Notes: generated by a model not told the origin, from the sequence alone. A stretch of DNA of 64,000 nt from Castanea sativa (GCF_040712315.1 NC_134016.1:25616390-25680389); one strand, 5' to 3'. Shown: positions 1 to 11,583, counted from the first letter of the stretch. Translations and numbers: made by a program.

Positions 1-202
1 CCATGTTTTTTCTCTTTTTTTTTTTTACCCAGCCGCATGTTTTGACTTTTCAGCTGTGAACAGTGCACTGTTCACGGGTCCCACACATTTCACTTTTCAG
101 CCACTTTTCATTAAAAATGGGTCTCACGGCACTATTCACACATTTAAACAGGGTTTTCAGTTTTCAGTTTCAGCAAAATAAGTTTTATCCAAACGGACCC
201 TA
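1..202. mobile_element. MITE fragment, cut by the window start
   Basis: The segment holds 'gtgaacagtgcactgttcac', 'gggtcccacac', repeated 'ttttcagttttcag' and ends in 'ccaaacggaccc', the pattern of a plant TIR MITE whose outer end reads gggtccgtttgg. The left terminus lies outside the window. A related copy lies in an intron at about 39836-40015. No coding content is seen. Confidence 0.5.
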
Positions 203-676
203 TATTTACCAATTTGATTAGCTAGCCCATGCCTTAGGACTGTAACAATTTGGCAAATTATTTTTGAGAATCAGTTTGGACTCTCTGATATGGAGTCAGT
301 TTGAGTTCCCTAAGTTCTACTGACCTTATGGATCTTCTTTTACATATAAACCTTGAGCTCATCATTTAAGTTCTAATATACTGTGGAATACTGGTGAAAA
401 ATGAATTGTGACTGACAACACAATGGCTGATTCATTGTTCACGACCAAGAGGCTCTATGTGCATATTGGGTATCATTATTTATTTAAAAATCATTGCTCT
501 CCATTGTATTTAAGTTGTGGAAACATGTGGTTGAGGTCGTGTACGTTAGTCAATAGTTATTTACATTACTGAAAATTTTGGTGTTTAATGCCGAAGATGC
601 TGTTCACAAATTCTGTTTTATATGCTGAGTTGAGAATTGTAACTCTGAGCAATAAATTTTGCTTGTGTACATTCAG
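203..676. other. Non-coding stretch, possibly intronic
   Basis: A T-rich stretch without a convincing open frame. It ends in a strong 3' splice site pattern (ttgcttgtgtacattcag) at 676, so it could be the last intron of a gene whose earlier exons lie left of the window. Nothing else is recognised. Confidence 0.3.
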
Positions 677-797
677 GGTGAGCACAACACCATACAATGT
701 CAGCAAGAATAATCCAGACTGCAGCACTCCTGGACCTGATGGTGTGGGTTACTCTGCCAATTCCTATGGCTCTTGTCCTCTCCCAGCAATCAAATAG
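677..797 (+). CDS. Possible terminal exon of an unidentified gene
   Basis: After the pyrimidine-rich acceptor ending at 676, one frame stays open for 39 codons to a TAG at 795-797. The C-terminal part is rich in Ser, Pro, Gly and Asn (for example GPDGVGYSANSYGSCPLPAIK shortened to its core GYSANSYGSCPLP). An A-rich, untranslated-looking tract follows. I do not recognise the family. The window shows no upstream exon, and another frame from 697 is also open, so the reading frame is not certain. It could equally be a chance ORF after a chance acceptor. Confidence 0.25.
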
Positions 798-1403
798 AAC
801 AATAGAGAGAAACAAAGAAGAGTTACACACTACTTTAAAGATCTACGGAGAGCCTATCATTACCATTAAATTTTGTTTTGTTTTAAGCTCAATTCTTTTC
901 ACCCCAAGTTTTAGATAAATGTATTAGATGTATTCTATTTTATTGTTAAATTTTATATTATATTGATAACTTCATGAGCACCTTGTACCTTATCATCACT
1001 TGCATTGTACTGTAAAAGTATTATTGTTTACGCTGAAGTACAATTATGTGACTATGACAGCATATTTTGCATCCCTGAACACTTTTAAATGGAGCAAGTT
1101 TTTGGCAAGTGAAAGTGCATATGCAGTGCATGGGAATGGAATTTACTTCTTAGTAATGATCTCTTGTGCTACTTAGTTTATACTTAACTGGGCATGCAGA
1201 ATTTATTCTTATTTTCAAAGAAAGCTGAACAGTTTGTAATTTTGTCCTTGGAAATCAATATTGTCATTCTTGAGCTTCTAAAAGGAGGCAGACAAGCACA
1301 TCATTTATATGGCACTTTTTGATTAGCCAAAAAATAGCGTATGTGATTTCGGTGCAATTTTTATGTTATTTCGCACATGAATATTATATAGGCAAAAATC
1401 TTA
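798..1403. other. Intergenic or 3' UTR sequence, no gene seen
   Basis: AT-rich sequence with no convincing ORF. If the exon ending at 797 is real, the first few hundred bases would be its 3' UTR. Confidence 0.35.
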
Positions 1404-1569
1404 TAGGGCCTGTTTGGTCACCCAACTCAAACTCACATTTTTACATTTTAAACAACATCACACATATTTTTACACACATTTTCATCCACATGTATTTAAA
1501 AAAACTACAAAAAATCTCATCTCAAACTACAAAAACTCCATCTCAAATTACTCTACCAAACACCCCCTA
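1404..1569. mobile_element. TIR MITE, about 166 bp
   Basis: The left end reads tagggcctgtttggt and the right end accaaacacccccta, which is the reverse complement with two differences in the G run. The ends are flanked by TA. The inside is AC-rich and non-coding. The short terminal repeats and TA target are seen directly; assignment to a superfamily is inference. Confidence 0.65.
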
Positions 1570-1785
1570 ATTATCTAAAGTAGGATTTTATTTTCTTTGG
1601 ATTCGTTGGAGGACTATTGGGTTTATGGGTTTATAATGGGAAGTGATCTTTTTCACTTCCCCTCCCTCTTTTACTGTGGTCGAGATTCAAATTGGAAGAC
1701 TAGAAGGAGAGAAGAGTAGAGAGAATAAATGGCCCGGAAGGAAAGGGGAGGGAAATGGAATTTTGGATGTTATAAAAATAAATAA

Positions 1786-1960
1786 GTCCGGTGCCACACA
1801 TTTTGGCACAACAAATGCCACAACTCGCCACATGGTGAGTTGTGGTTGGTGGAGGGGTATCCCCATATGGACCCTCCATCACCCCCCCACCAACCACAAC
1901 TCGCCATGTGGCGAATTGTGGCATTTGTTGTGTCAAAATGTGTGACACTAGACTTACTCT
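1786..1960. mobile_element. Foldback (palindromic) MITE
   Basis: Two arms of about 60-70 bp, starting near gtgccacacattttg at 1791 and ending near caaaatgtgtgacac at 1948, are inverted copies with a few mismatches around a short centre (about 1857-1872). Transcripts would form a long hairpin, and the apparent ORFs on both strands here are by-products of that palindrome. No transposase. Confidence 0.7.
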
Positions 1961-2014
1961 ATAAAAATTAAGGAGAGTGAAATAGATATCCCACTTCTTT
2001 ATTTAAATGCTTTA

Positions 2015-2621
2015 TGATAATAACTTAATTTTGCATATTTATATCATTATTAGAAAGCATTATCATTAATATTTTGAGTTAATTCATGCATTCTATAGTT
2101 AGTTTTGGAATAATGCTAAATAATCAATTTTGTGCTTAATTGAATTTTAATGCGTAAATTTGTCTTTTGTAGATAATGAAATTAAATAAGAGGATTTGCG
2201 CAACGAAAAAATCTAATGGACTTTACTTTTATAAGGGCCACGATGAAGTCAAAGAAGGCTAACCCAATTAAATTCGAGTCCAATTGGAGCAAGGAACTAA
2301 AAGAAATTTGCACCAAATCCAAGTTCAATTCGAATTAGGATTCCAGCCTGTGTACTAGTTAGTATTTGGAGCACAACTTTCGGCTCAGATGTCCAATTGA
2401 GATGATTCAAGTTGTGCTGGAAAGTTATAAAGGGCTACAACTTTATAGTTTACCAAAAGTCCGAATTCTGAAGTTAAATAAGCCAAAAACATCGGTTAAG
2501 TGAAGCCTAAAAACTTGGGATTTTCTCCAAACGGAAATTCAACTTGTAATAGGATTCTTTGACCTATTTAAAGGTTCCTTAGGGCAAAATTCAAGGGGAG
2601 AGCTGTCGTAGAACATAATTT

Positions 2622-2664
<43 letters not shown>

Positions 2665-3292
2665 TTTCTTTGTAGTTTTTAGAGTTTTATTTGTGTTATG
2701 GTTTGCTAGAAGTCTTGCTAAGGTAGGGGGTGAAACCCAACCGTTTATTGATACGTATGTTCTTAACAATTATTTATTAGTTTTAATGCTTATGTTTTTA
2801 TGTTTTTGATTGTTTTACTCATCTAGAAAAGTGTTTAGTTCTGTATAATCATTTGATGACTCTGAGCACGTTAAATGCTTAGTATTACATGTGAACTAAT
2901 TCACTAATTTTATTTTGCCTAAAAGCAATCAATTTCATGAAAATACCGTAGACAATTAATTCTTGAGTTTTTTAATTGTTAAATCATCCAACTAAGATCA
3001 TCCTTTGTATGAATTTTAGTTGAGTTATAAAATAAATATTGTTAAGACTACCAATAGATGTGTTGTATGTAGATCCCGAAACCTTAATGCTTTAATATAT
3101 TGTTAGTTTCTCTCAATTTAAATTACCTTTACTAAACCATCAAAAATTTCTTCAATTAAACTTTATTATTTTAGTTTTATTCTCTTGTGATTTGCTAATC
3201 AATTCCCTTTTCCCTATGGATTCAACCTTGGACTTATGCAGCTATTACTTCGCGACAATCCTGCACTTGGGAGCATTATTTAAGTCGCAGCA
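2015..3292 (+). repeat. Putative 5' LTR of the Athila-type element
   Basis: Begins with TGATAATAACTTAATTTTGC, a start typical of Athila LTRs, and ends in CA six bases before the primer site. It contains a homopolymer of 37 T at 2625-2661. The left boundary is inferred from family knowledge because there is no second LTR to compare. Confidence 0.6.
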
Positions 3293-3298
3293 AGTTTT

Positions 3299-3316
3299 TG
3301 GCGCCGTTGCCAGGGA
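3299..3316 (+). other. Primer-binding site, Asp-tRNA type
   Basis: TGGCGCCGTTGCCAGGGA is complementary, with one mismatch, to the 3' end of plant tRNA-Asp, the primer used by Athila elements. It lies just inside the putative LTR end. Confidence 0.8.
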
Positions 3317-3624
3317 TTAGGCAATTAGAGAAGCATTCCACTTCATTTGGAGAGGTTTTCAGCATTAAATTTCTTCGCATATTTGGTAATATCTCTCCAA
3401 CTCTTTTCTTTTTAAGTAGTTTAGTTTTCCTTTAGAGATTTTCTTTTATTTTTACTTCTTTTTATTGTTAAAGGTATTTGTTTTCTTTTTCTTTTTATTT
3501 CTTGCTTTACTTTTGCATGCGTGTTTGGTGTCGTGATGGTGATAATCGCTTGGTTAGAATTGAGTCTAATAATTTGTTTGGCAATTTATTTGATTTTTTC
3601 ACACATTCTGATACACTTGATATC

Positions 3625-4586
3625 ATGGCAGACTTAGAGAGTAATCATGGTGATGAGAACAATTTACATAATGAAAACTTCCATGCTCACCAACCCATTA
3701 GAGCTCTCAGGGATTATTTGCAACCTACTAGGAGTAGTGAACCATCATGCATCATTTTTCCAACTAATGCAAATCATTTTAATTTTAAGCCCAATATGAT
3801 TTCATTACTTCCTAAATGTCATGACTTAGATTCTGAAAATCCTTACCTACACTTTAAGGAATTTGAGGAGGTATGTTCTACCTTCTATGATCAATCATGT
3901 AATGAAGAGACCATTAGGTTGAAGTTGCTCCCTTTTTCTCTTAAAGACAGGGTAAAAACTTGGCTTAATTCTTTGAGACGTAGGTCAATTGGTACTTGCC
4001 AAGAGATGCAAACTGAGTTTTTAAAGAAATTTTTTCCAATTCATAGGACTAATGCACTTAAAAGATAAATAATGATTTTTTCACAAAAAGATAATAAGAC
4101 ATTTGTCAAAGTTGGGAAAGATTTAAAGATTTGCTTAATGCTTGTCCACATCATGGCTATGCAACTTGGTGTATAATTAGTTTTTTCTATGAAAGTTTAA
4201 CTCCAAAGATGCGCCAATTTGTAGAGATGATGTACAATGGAGAGTTTTTGAGTAAAGATCCTAATGAGGCTTTTGATTATTTTGATCTCTTAGCTGAGAA
4301 TGTTCAATCTTGGGAGACCACTAATACCTCAGATAGGTTTAGAGTATCCACCAACCCCTCTGGGGGTGGTAACTACCAACTTAGGGAAGACGATGACCTT
4401 AGTGCTTGGGTGGCTAGTTTAACTAGGAAGCTTGAAGCCATGGAATTAAGGAAGGTCAATGGAATCAATACTATGCCTAAAACTGATGAAGTTTGTAGAA
4501 TTTGTGAGGCCATGGAACACCCACCAATGAATGCCCTACAATTCCATCTTTTAAAGAGGTGTTGCATGATCAAGCAAATGCTATGA
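3625..4586 (+). pseudogene. Athila-type gag remnant
   Basis: From the ATG at 3625 the frame stays open to a TAA at 4066-4068 and resumes in another frame at 4131-4586. The first part has the retrotransposon gag core (motifs FKEFEEVCSTFYDQ, LKLLPFSLKDRVKTWL and FLKKFFPIHRT). The second carries FFYESLTPKMRQFVEMM and EAFDYFDLLAENVQSW, the C-terminal capsid region of the same family. The two parts are collinear with one gag protein, so the break is a mutation: the TAA replaces the codon after FKR-like residues, with a shift shortly after. It would not make a functional capsid. Confidence 0.8.
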
Positions 4587-5117
4587 GCATGGTGAAAAAT
4601 TAACACCCTTCCCCCTATGTAGAGACATACAATTCAAGGTGGAGGAATCACCCAAATTTTAGTTGGAGGAATGATAATGTGGTTGCACCTCCTACACATA
4701 GTTCTTCAAATTTTGTTCCCTATAATCCCCCTCCAAAGAAGAGTCTTGAGGACACTTTGCAACAATTCATGCAGGTCAATCCACCATTATAATCAGAACT
4801 CACAACCCATAAATGACATTAGGAGCACTCTTAAATTGACCACAGCCATGAGCACAATAGAAAAGGGTAAGTTTCCATCTCAACCACAACCAAACCCCTA
4901 AGGTCAATTTTGTGTTGATGATTGTAGTTCCTCTAAAAATAAAGTGAGTCAAGTTAAATCTGTAACAACTCTTTGTAGTGGAAAAATCATTGAGAAAGAT
5001 ATTCCTAAAAGCAATACACAAGATAAATCTTCCAAAATAAATAGTAGTGATGAAGCCCTTGAGCCTAAATCTAATGAAATTAAAAAGTGTCCTATCCCTG
5101 CTCTCTTTCCCTAAAGG

Positions 5118-5906
5118 TTGATTCCACCTCAAAAAATTAATCAAAATTTTGAAATCTTTGAAGTGCTTAAGCAAGTTAAAGTAAACATTCCTCTTTTGGA
5201 TGCCATAAATCAAATTCCATCATATGCTAAATTTTTGAAAGATTTGTGTACTGTTAAGCATACGCTTAGTGTACATAAGAAGGCATTTTTGACTGAACAA
5301 TTCAGTGCAATCATTCAAAACAATAGATCTCCTAAGTTCAAAGATCCAGGTTGTCCCACTATTTCATGTATGATTGGTAATTCAAAAATAGAGAAAACTT
5401 TGCTTGATCTTGGGGCAAGTGTGAATTTTTTGTCGTATTTAGTGTATGAACAATTAGGTCTAGGCGAGTTAAAGTCCACTTCCATAATTTTACAACTTGC
5501 CGATCGATTTGTGATTGTTCCAAAGGGTGTTGTTGAGGATGTTTTGGTTTAAACAGACAAATTTCATTTTCCCATTGACTTTATTATTTTGGACATGCAT
5601 CCTGTTTCTAATGCTAATTCTCAAATATCTGTGATTTTAGGACGCCCATTTCTTGCAAATTCTAATACATTGATAAATTGTAGAAGTGGAGTCTTAAAAT
5701 TATCTTTTAGGAATATGACCCTTGAGCTTAATATTTTTAATACTTGTAAGCAACCTAGGGACAGAGAGGATATGCATGAAGTTGACTTGATTGAAACAAT
5801 GGTTCAAGACCAAACATTAGAAACTTGTTTAGTCAATTCATGTGATTTTAACTTTGATGAGAATTCCAAAATTGCATACATTCATTGTCTCTTGGAATCT
5901 ACATAG
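5118..5906 (+). pseudogene. Aspartic protease region of the Athila-type element
   Basis: Two open segments (5118-5552 and 5589-5906) cover a retropepsin-like domain. The active-site loop reads LLDLGASVNFLS, the D-x-G-A-S form usual in this lineage, and ILGRPFLANSNTLINC supplies the flap-side GRPFL motif. A TAA at about 5550 splits the domain. A poorly conserved linker precedes it (4600-5117) and carries several stops. Confidence 0.75.
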
Positions 5907-6002
5907 GAATTAGAAGTGAGCAAGTGTAAATTGAAATACTAGGAGTTGCCACCTTGTGAGATAAAGTTGTTGCCATCTAGTGAGCAAGTACCTAAATGAA
6001 AG

Positions 6003-6728
6003 TTGAAGCCCTGTCCAAATGATCTCAAGTATGCTTTTCTAAGAACCGATGAGACTTTCCCTATGATAATATCTTCTGAATTTGACTCCTTGCAAGAATG
6101 TAAGTTATTAAATGTTTTGAGTAAACACAGGGGTGTCATAGAAAGGAACATGACTAATATAAAAGGACTTAGTCCATTGGTTTGTACTCATAGGATTTAT
6201 TTAAAGAACAATGACAAACCATCTAGGGAGATTAAACAAATTTTGGAAAAGACAGTTAACCCAAATCGTAAAGATTGGTCTTTGAGATTGAATGATGCAC
6301 TTTGGGTATACCGCACTGCCTATAAAGATATTCTTGGTATGTCTCCCTATAGGATTGTTTATGGTAAAGCTTGTCACTTGCCTGTGGAATTGGAACATAA
6401 ATTATATTGGGCAATAAAGATATTTAACTTTAACTTAGACAAGGCTAGTTCATTGAGAAAATTGCAATTGAATGAGTTGGAAGAAATTTGACGTGATGCA
6501 TATGAGAATTCTAGGATTTCTAAAGAAAGAATGAAGGTTTTTCATGACAAACAAATTTTAAGGAAATCTTTTGAACCATCTCAAAAAGTTCTTTTGTATA
6601 ATTCTAAGTTACATTTGTTCCCCTTAAAATTGAGATCTAGATGGATTGGACCTTTTATTGTTCAAAATTTTTTCCCCCATGGTGCCATAGAAATTGAAAA
6701 TCCTAAGAATAGTAGCATATTAAGGTGA
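6003..6728 (+). pseudogene. RT remnant fused in frame to integrase C-terminus
   Basis: The first 75 or so codons are the lead-in to Athila reverse transcriptase ([22 protein letters not shown]). At about 6225-6236 the frame continues directly into integrase ([50 protein letters not shown]) and ends with the integrase C-terminal region after a TGA at 6489-6491 (LRSRWIGPFIV). The RT catalytic domain, RNase H and the integrase zinc finger and most of its core are therefore missing. It is not functional. Confidence 0.8.
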
Positions 6729-7985
6729 ATGGACAATGTCTTAAGCCATTTTTTGAGATTTTTTCACAAGAAGAGGAATCCATTAATTTGGAGGATCCCA
6801 TTTATCAAGACTTGCCAAGCAATTAGCATTAGTGTTTGTGTTGTAGTTTAGATTATGCTTTTTTTTTTTTTATAATTATTTTTGTTGTTTTGTTTTCTAA
6901 CCCCTTTTGTAGGTGTTAAAGTTTTTTTTTGTTCATTTATGTTCATCTCTTCAAGGTACTCTCTGTAATCTTTACTCTTTATTGTTTTTCCTTATTAACA
7001 TTGAGAACAATGTAAGTTTTAGGTTGGGGGGAGGAACTTGAGAAGATTTGCATTTGGTTTTATTTTATGTTAAATTTTTTTTTTTGAGTTATTTTTGGTG
7101 ATTTTTGTTTTTTTTAGTCCATTTTTTTTAAAAAAAAAAAAGTATTGCTTTAGCAAGAGTTTTAAGTCAAAGTTCTCAATGCTACTTCTATCTAAAGAAT
7201 TCCATTATTTTTCATGCTCAACTAGTATGCATATGCACTTTAGCCACATGAAAATGTTTCTTGGTTGAGAGATAGAGATGACTTTGAAAATCTTGAAAAT
7301 AAAATGTAGAGACTATAACCCAAGTGAGTTCTTGAGCCATTCGATTTTTTAGAGGGTTATTTTCTTTTGATCTCATTTTTCATTTGGAAGCACATAACTT
7401 TGTTGTTGCTTAGTCTCATTATTCTTTGATTTCGTCGAATGCTAAGAATTCATCAATTTTATGCCACACTTGAATATGTTGAAGTCATAGATTTTGAAGA
7501 ACTATCCCAATCCTTAAGAGATGATTTTAGGCCATCTTTGTTAATTTTGGGCCTTTATTATTTTCTTTTTTGATACATTACCGTTAGTCACCCATTTGAG
7601 CCTATTATTTTAGCCATTCTTTCTCAAACCTTTCCTAAAGTGTTCCAAGAACGAATGCAATCAAATTATCTTATTGAGGTAAATTTGGGGTGAAATAGTT
7701 GGAAGAAAAGGAGGACTCACTAAAAAAAAAAAAAAAAGTCATAAACAGAAAAGGAAAAATGTTAAAAAAAAAAAAAAGGAATGTGAAAGAGGAAGAAATA
7801 GAGAATGAATTTGTTGATGAAATTTTGAAGAAAAAAGAAAGAAGTTGTCTCTCTAATTATTCTTGGGAACACTTATTATTTTTACCTATGCCCTTTGTTC
7901 TAAATTCCTCATTTTTACCCTACATTATGTCCCAATGAAAGTCCTATTTGATCTTAAGGAATGTATGGTTTGGATCTTGACATGA
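6729..7985 (+). other. 3' untranslated region of the Athila-type element
   Basis: Non-coding and T-rich, with a polypurine-like tract (ggttggggggaggaac) at about 7023-7038, as expected after pol in Athila-type elements. Several A and T homopolymers occur (about 7128-7141, 7721-7736, 7761-7774). The apparent Lys-rich ORF at 7699-7938 is low complexity. No LTR copy was recognised. Confidence 0.5.
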
Positions 7986-8862
7986 CTAATCAATGTGTGG
8001 TGTAATATTCTTAGTGTTTGGCATCCTTTCATCATCAGTGGGCTTATAGCCTAGTTCAAAAGGTAGTGTGGCAATAAGAATCATCGGGACTTGAACAGTA
8101 GGCTTTTTCACAGTTCTCCCTAAGTTCATCCTTAGAAGGTAGTTCATTCTTCTCATCATTGCTACCACATTATTATTACTGTAGGGAGCAAAGTCCATCG
8201 AGATCTTCTCCACTTCTTCTTGTCTCCTTCCAAAGCCAGGCCTCTCAATCTCAAAGCCATCCAAGTTTAATAGCTCTTTCTTTGAATTGATACCAAAGAT
8301 AGGCTTAGGTACCATCAAAGTATCACCATATATGGTCACAATAGCTCCTTCATGTAGAAACCAAACCTTTTGGTATAGAGAGGAAGGTAGGGCCTGTGTC
8401 ATGGATCCATGGTCGCCCAAGGAGCATGTTGAAGCATGAGGCTATGTTAAAGACTTGAAACTCCACTTTCTTGATCATCAGCCCTATAGTGAGCTCTAAT
8501 GTTATGGTTCCCAAGACCTCTCTTCTACTATTGTCATATGCCCTTACATGCTGATCAGTTGGCACAAAGTCATCAATGCTTAGACCCAAGCAACTTGTTG
8601 TCCTTAAATGAAACACATTTAATGCACTTCCATCATCTATCAACGCCATCGGTATCCTCTTTCCCTTGGCATCTACAATGATATGCAATGGGTTATTGTG
8701 GTGCTTCCCTTTCTTGGTTAGATCCTTATCAGAATAGGAAATAGTGAGTTCCCTATTTATGGACCCAATCGTAGCATTCAAATCTTGGGAGGTTATGGTT
8801 GTAGAGACTTGGATTTGGTTGAAAAGGTCTACTAGGTTTTGGCGGTATTTGTATGAGGCCAT
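7986..8862 (-). pseudogene. Protease and pol start of the older Tat/Ogre-like element
   Basis: The retropepsin-like domain shows the active-site loop ALIDDGSALNVF (Asp at residue 76 or 77 of the frame starting at 8862) and LLGRPWIHD near its end. The second open segment (8420-7986) carries the linker typical of this lineage (FLHEGAIVTIYGD, MDFAPYSNNNVVAMMR, GLGYKPT-like LGYKPTDDER). The two segments overlap in different frames, which marks a frameshift near 8400. The product would lack RT, RNase H and integrase. Confidence 0.8.
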
Positions 8863-8989
8863 AAGTAGACCCTATAAGGATATGTTGGCTTGAGTCTTCT
8901 ATAGTTGTTTGAGGACCTTGTCTTCCTCGGCAGGTGTTTGTTGGGTGGATCTGTTCAAGGCTTCTATCGGGTTGTTGGTTTCCAAATGT

Positions 8990-9200
8990 GGGGGTTTGAA
9001 GTGTCTCCCCCCTTTGTGATGTGGGCAATTTTTGTTGGGTCACTATGGTCGGTATCTTGGGGTTTGAAGTGTCTCCCCCCATTTGTGGATGTTGAGCTAC
9101 TAAATTGGGGTTCGAAGTGTCTCCCCCCGTTTGTGGGTGTTTGGTTGTTTACTTGGGGCATGAAGTGTTTTCCCCCATTTGTGGATGTTGGATAGTTTTT
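8990..9200 (-). repeat. 48-bp coding tandem repeat in gag C-terminal region
   Basis: On the minus strand three consecutive 16-residue units each start with TNGGRHF-like residues and continue PQ (TNGGKHFMPQ, TNGGRHFEPQ, TNGGRHFKPQ). A fourth, diverged unit reads TKGGDTSNP. The DNA signature on the + strand is the recurring aagtgtctcccccc. The unit length is a multiple of three, so expansion keeps the frame. Confidence 0.7.
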
Positions 9201-9308
9201 TGGTTTCTGATACTTCTTCATTCCATATATCATATCCTGTGGTGGTGGTAAATGTCCTATCTATTAATTATTCCTATGTCATCATAAAACATTCAAGTAA
9301 GTAATAGA

Positions 9309-10518
9309 TCATGTTAGATGGGTCTTCTTTACTTCTTCTTCGGTCATTAGGCAATTAATCCTTAGTCCTTTCCCAAAATTGTGATTGGGTAAAGGATTAT
9401 TAGTGATGCTAGGCCTTGTAGGCAGTGTAATCACCTTGTTGTCAATTAGGTCCTGGATTGCATAACGAAGGCCAAAACAATTGTCAGTATCATGGCCAGG
9501 GCCTTGGTGGTAAGCACATCTCTTATTCACATCAAACTTTGAAGGCAAGTGGTTTGGAATTGGTCTTGGGTTTAAGGGTTTCAGTAACCTTTTTGCTTTT
9601 AGTTTGTCAAACACTTGGCTTATAGGCATATACAACTCATGAAACTCCTTCCTAGGTCTAGGTCCTTGTGATACTTACACAGGTGCAATGGGTGCAATTT
9701 GTTGATAATGATCATTTTTATGAATATTAGAGATTTTTGCAACCTTAGAATTAGATCCTACATTCTTTTTAAACCTCAGTGGGTCATCATTCTTTATAGT
9801 GCCATTGTTTATTGCATCCTTAATTTGGGTTCCAGTAGCAATCAAAGTATAAAATTAGGAAAGTATTGGGCAAACAAGTACTTATGATAAACAGGTAATA
9901 TATTATTTACAACCATAGCTAACTGTTCTTCTTCACTTGGCCTATTCATCATTTGTGCTGCCTTGGCTCTCCACTTGGTATAAAAGGTAGAGAAGGATTC
10001 TTTTGGCTCTTGCTTCGTGGTCTTAAGGTCTCTCCTTGTTATGTCCACTTCTATATTGTACTTGTATTACTTGTGAAACTTTCGGCAGATATCTTTCCAA
10101 CTTCTTGCTCTTACATCTTCTAGGTTGAGGAACCACCTAAGAGCGGCTCTGGTCAATGTGTTTTGGAACATCTGAGTAAGTATTTCTTCAATTGCGCCTA
10201 GGGGTTGCATAGCCCTTATATACATCTTCAAATGGGACTTCGGGCAATTGGTCCCGTCAAACTTGTCCAAGGTTGGCATCTTGAACTTGGGAGGCAGTCT
10301 CACATCAAGGAAAAGTGAAAGGGAATCGTAGTCCATGAGGCAGTCTCCATGGTTGGTGGATCATGATCATCCTTGTTCTTCTCTTGATTACTCTTCAGAT
10401 TTTGAAATTGTTGCACCATACGGTTCATGTCTTCTCTCAGCCGGATTTGACTAGCTACCATGGTGTTGAGTAGCTCTTGAGTGTTCATGGGTTCCTCGGT
10501 ATTTGGGCGTTCTCCCAC
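9309..10518 (-). pseudogene. Gag of the older Tat/Ogre-like element
   Basis: The segments 10518-10300, 10336-10067, 10048-9842 and 9635-9309 follow one another as one gag protein broken by stops and shifts. Motifs include KMPTLDKFDGTNCPKSHLK, RAALRWFLNLEDVRARSW and KQEPKESFSTFYTKWRAKA. The last segment has a zinc-knuckle-like CAYHQGPGHDTDNC. Order and motifs match the Tat/Ogre gag family. It is not functional. Confidence 0.8.
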
Positions 10519-11293
10519 TTTTGTCTAATGTTAGAAGGTTCAGACTTCTTGTGGCTTGAACTGTCTTGTAAGTCGAAGATGGGATTGTGATGTTGCAGCA
10601 GCGGAGTTCCTTCTATGCTTATGGGCTTCAGTACCATAATGGGAGTGACAGACTTGAAACTGGAGCTACTAGCTTGAGTGTTAGACTTAGGTTCTCTTTG
10701 CAGCCTTCCTTCAGATCTTGACCAAATTCTTCCCTAATGACAGGCTTGGTTGGGTTAATCAAAGCTAAGACTCCATCCACATCAATCAATCAACCAAAAC
10801 AAACACACACAACATGTAATGCAATTTTAACAGGGACTGGCCTAATGGTAGGTTCTAAGTCATTACGTTGTAGGGTGGGTTTGTTGTTTCATTATTTCCC
10901 ATAACTAGAACGTTACACCTCCCAACTTGTAATGTAATGAACATTGCGTTGGTCCAAACAACATGGTTTGTCATTTACAGTCAATAGGAAATAATCCAGT
11001 GACCTTAGGTTATGAGTTGGTGAGTTCACCACTGGGTACTCGAATCTAATGAAGACCAGTGATCCATGGTTACTACCACTACATTGTTGTTGAAAGGGGT
11101 GCATACTTATTGTTTGGATGACACACACTATGACAATTAGGGAAAGCTTTTAACAAACAATACAAACAACAAAATATCATACAACATCTCAACAAACATA
11201 GATAAACAAAAAAACAACAATTTCATGCAAGACCATGCAAAACAAGGGTACATATTTGGTCACTTAAGTCTAACACAAAGCTTAGCCTCGACA
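10519..11293 (-). other. Leader region of the older Tat/Ogre-like element
   Basis: Lies between the primer site and the gag start and is non-coding. It contains A/C-rich stretches (about 11140-11250). No separate gene is seen. Confidence 0.5.
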
Positions 11294-11311
11294 TCCCTAG
11301 TAGAGTCGCCA
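11294..11311 (-). other. Primer-binding site, Arg-tRNA type
   Basis: Read on the minus strand it is TGGCGACTCTACTAGGGA, close to the primer site of Ogre-like elements (TGGCGACTCCACTGGGGA as recalled). A second TGGCGACTCC-like copy lies on the minus strand near 11400-11411, inside the LTR. Confidence 0.65.
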
Positions 11312-11313
11312 CT

Positions 11314-11583
11314 ATGAGAGACCTCGAAACTGGGGTGCTCTAAAAAAAAAAAAAATTTTGGAGTACTTTTTAGGGCACCTCTCTTTTTGGGTTAGTGGTG
11401 TGGAGTCGCCAGTTATTTTTTTTAAAAAGAAAAAGAAAAAAGAAATATAAAATACATGATTGAATTGTTCTTTTATCATTGATTGAATAAAAAAGAATAT
11501 ATATTTGATAAATTGAAAATTACATGGCTTTGGGTCCTAGTTACAAACTACCAAATAATTACATGGCATTTTGTCATAGTTAC
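11314..11583 (-). repeat. LTR of the older element, inner part
   Basis: This part adjoins the primer site. The LTR is interrupted at 11583/11584 by the younger gypsy element and resumes at 23107 or 23112, after the duplicated GTTAC. Confidence 0.6.
11579..11583. repeat. Target-site duplication GTTAC, left copy
   Basis: GTTAC directly before the left LTR is repeated at 23107-23111 directly after the right LTR. This is the 5-bp duplication expected of gypsy integration. Confidence 0.85.

Larger units (their letters stand above)
2015..7985 (+). mobile_element. Decayed Athila-type Ty3/gypsy retrotransposon
   Basis: Order on the + strand: putative 5' LTR (2015-3292), Asp-tRNA-type primer site, gag, aspartic protease, a remnant of RT joined to integrase, then a purine-rich tract. 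Gag and integrase match the Athila group as known from plants. Most of RT, all of RNase H and the N-terminal part of integrase are deleted, and stops and frameshifts break every ORF. No matching 3' LTR was found before the next element begins near 7986, so the 3' end appears lost or displaced. Confidence 0.8.

Noticed and set aside
1643..1948. ORFs on both strands with His/Pro/Thr-rich peptides
   Set aside because: Caused by the foldback MITE palindrome.
8905..9195. Plus-strand ORF with Trp/Gly/Pro-rich repeats
   Set aside because: Shadow of the minus-strand gag repeat coding TNGGRHF units.
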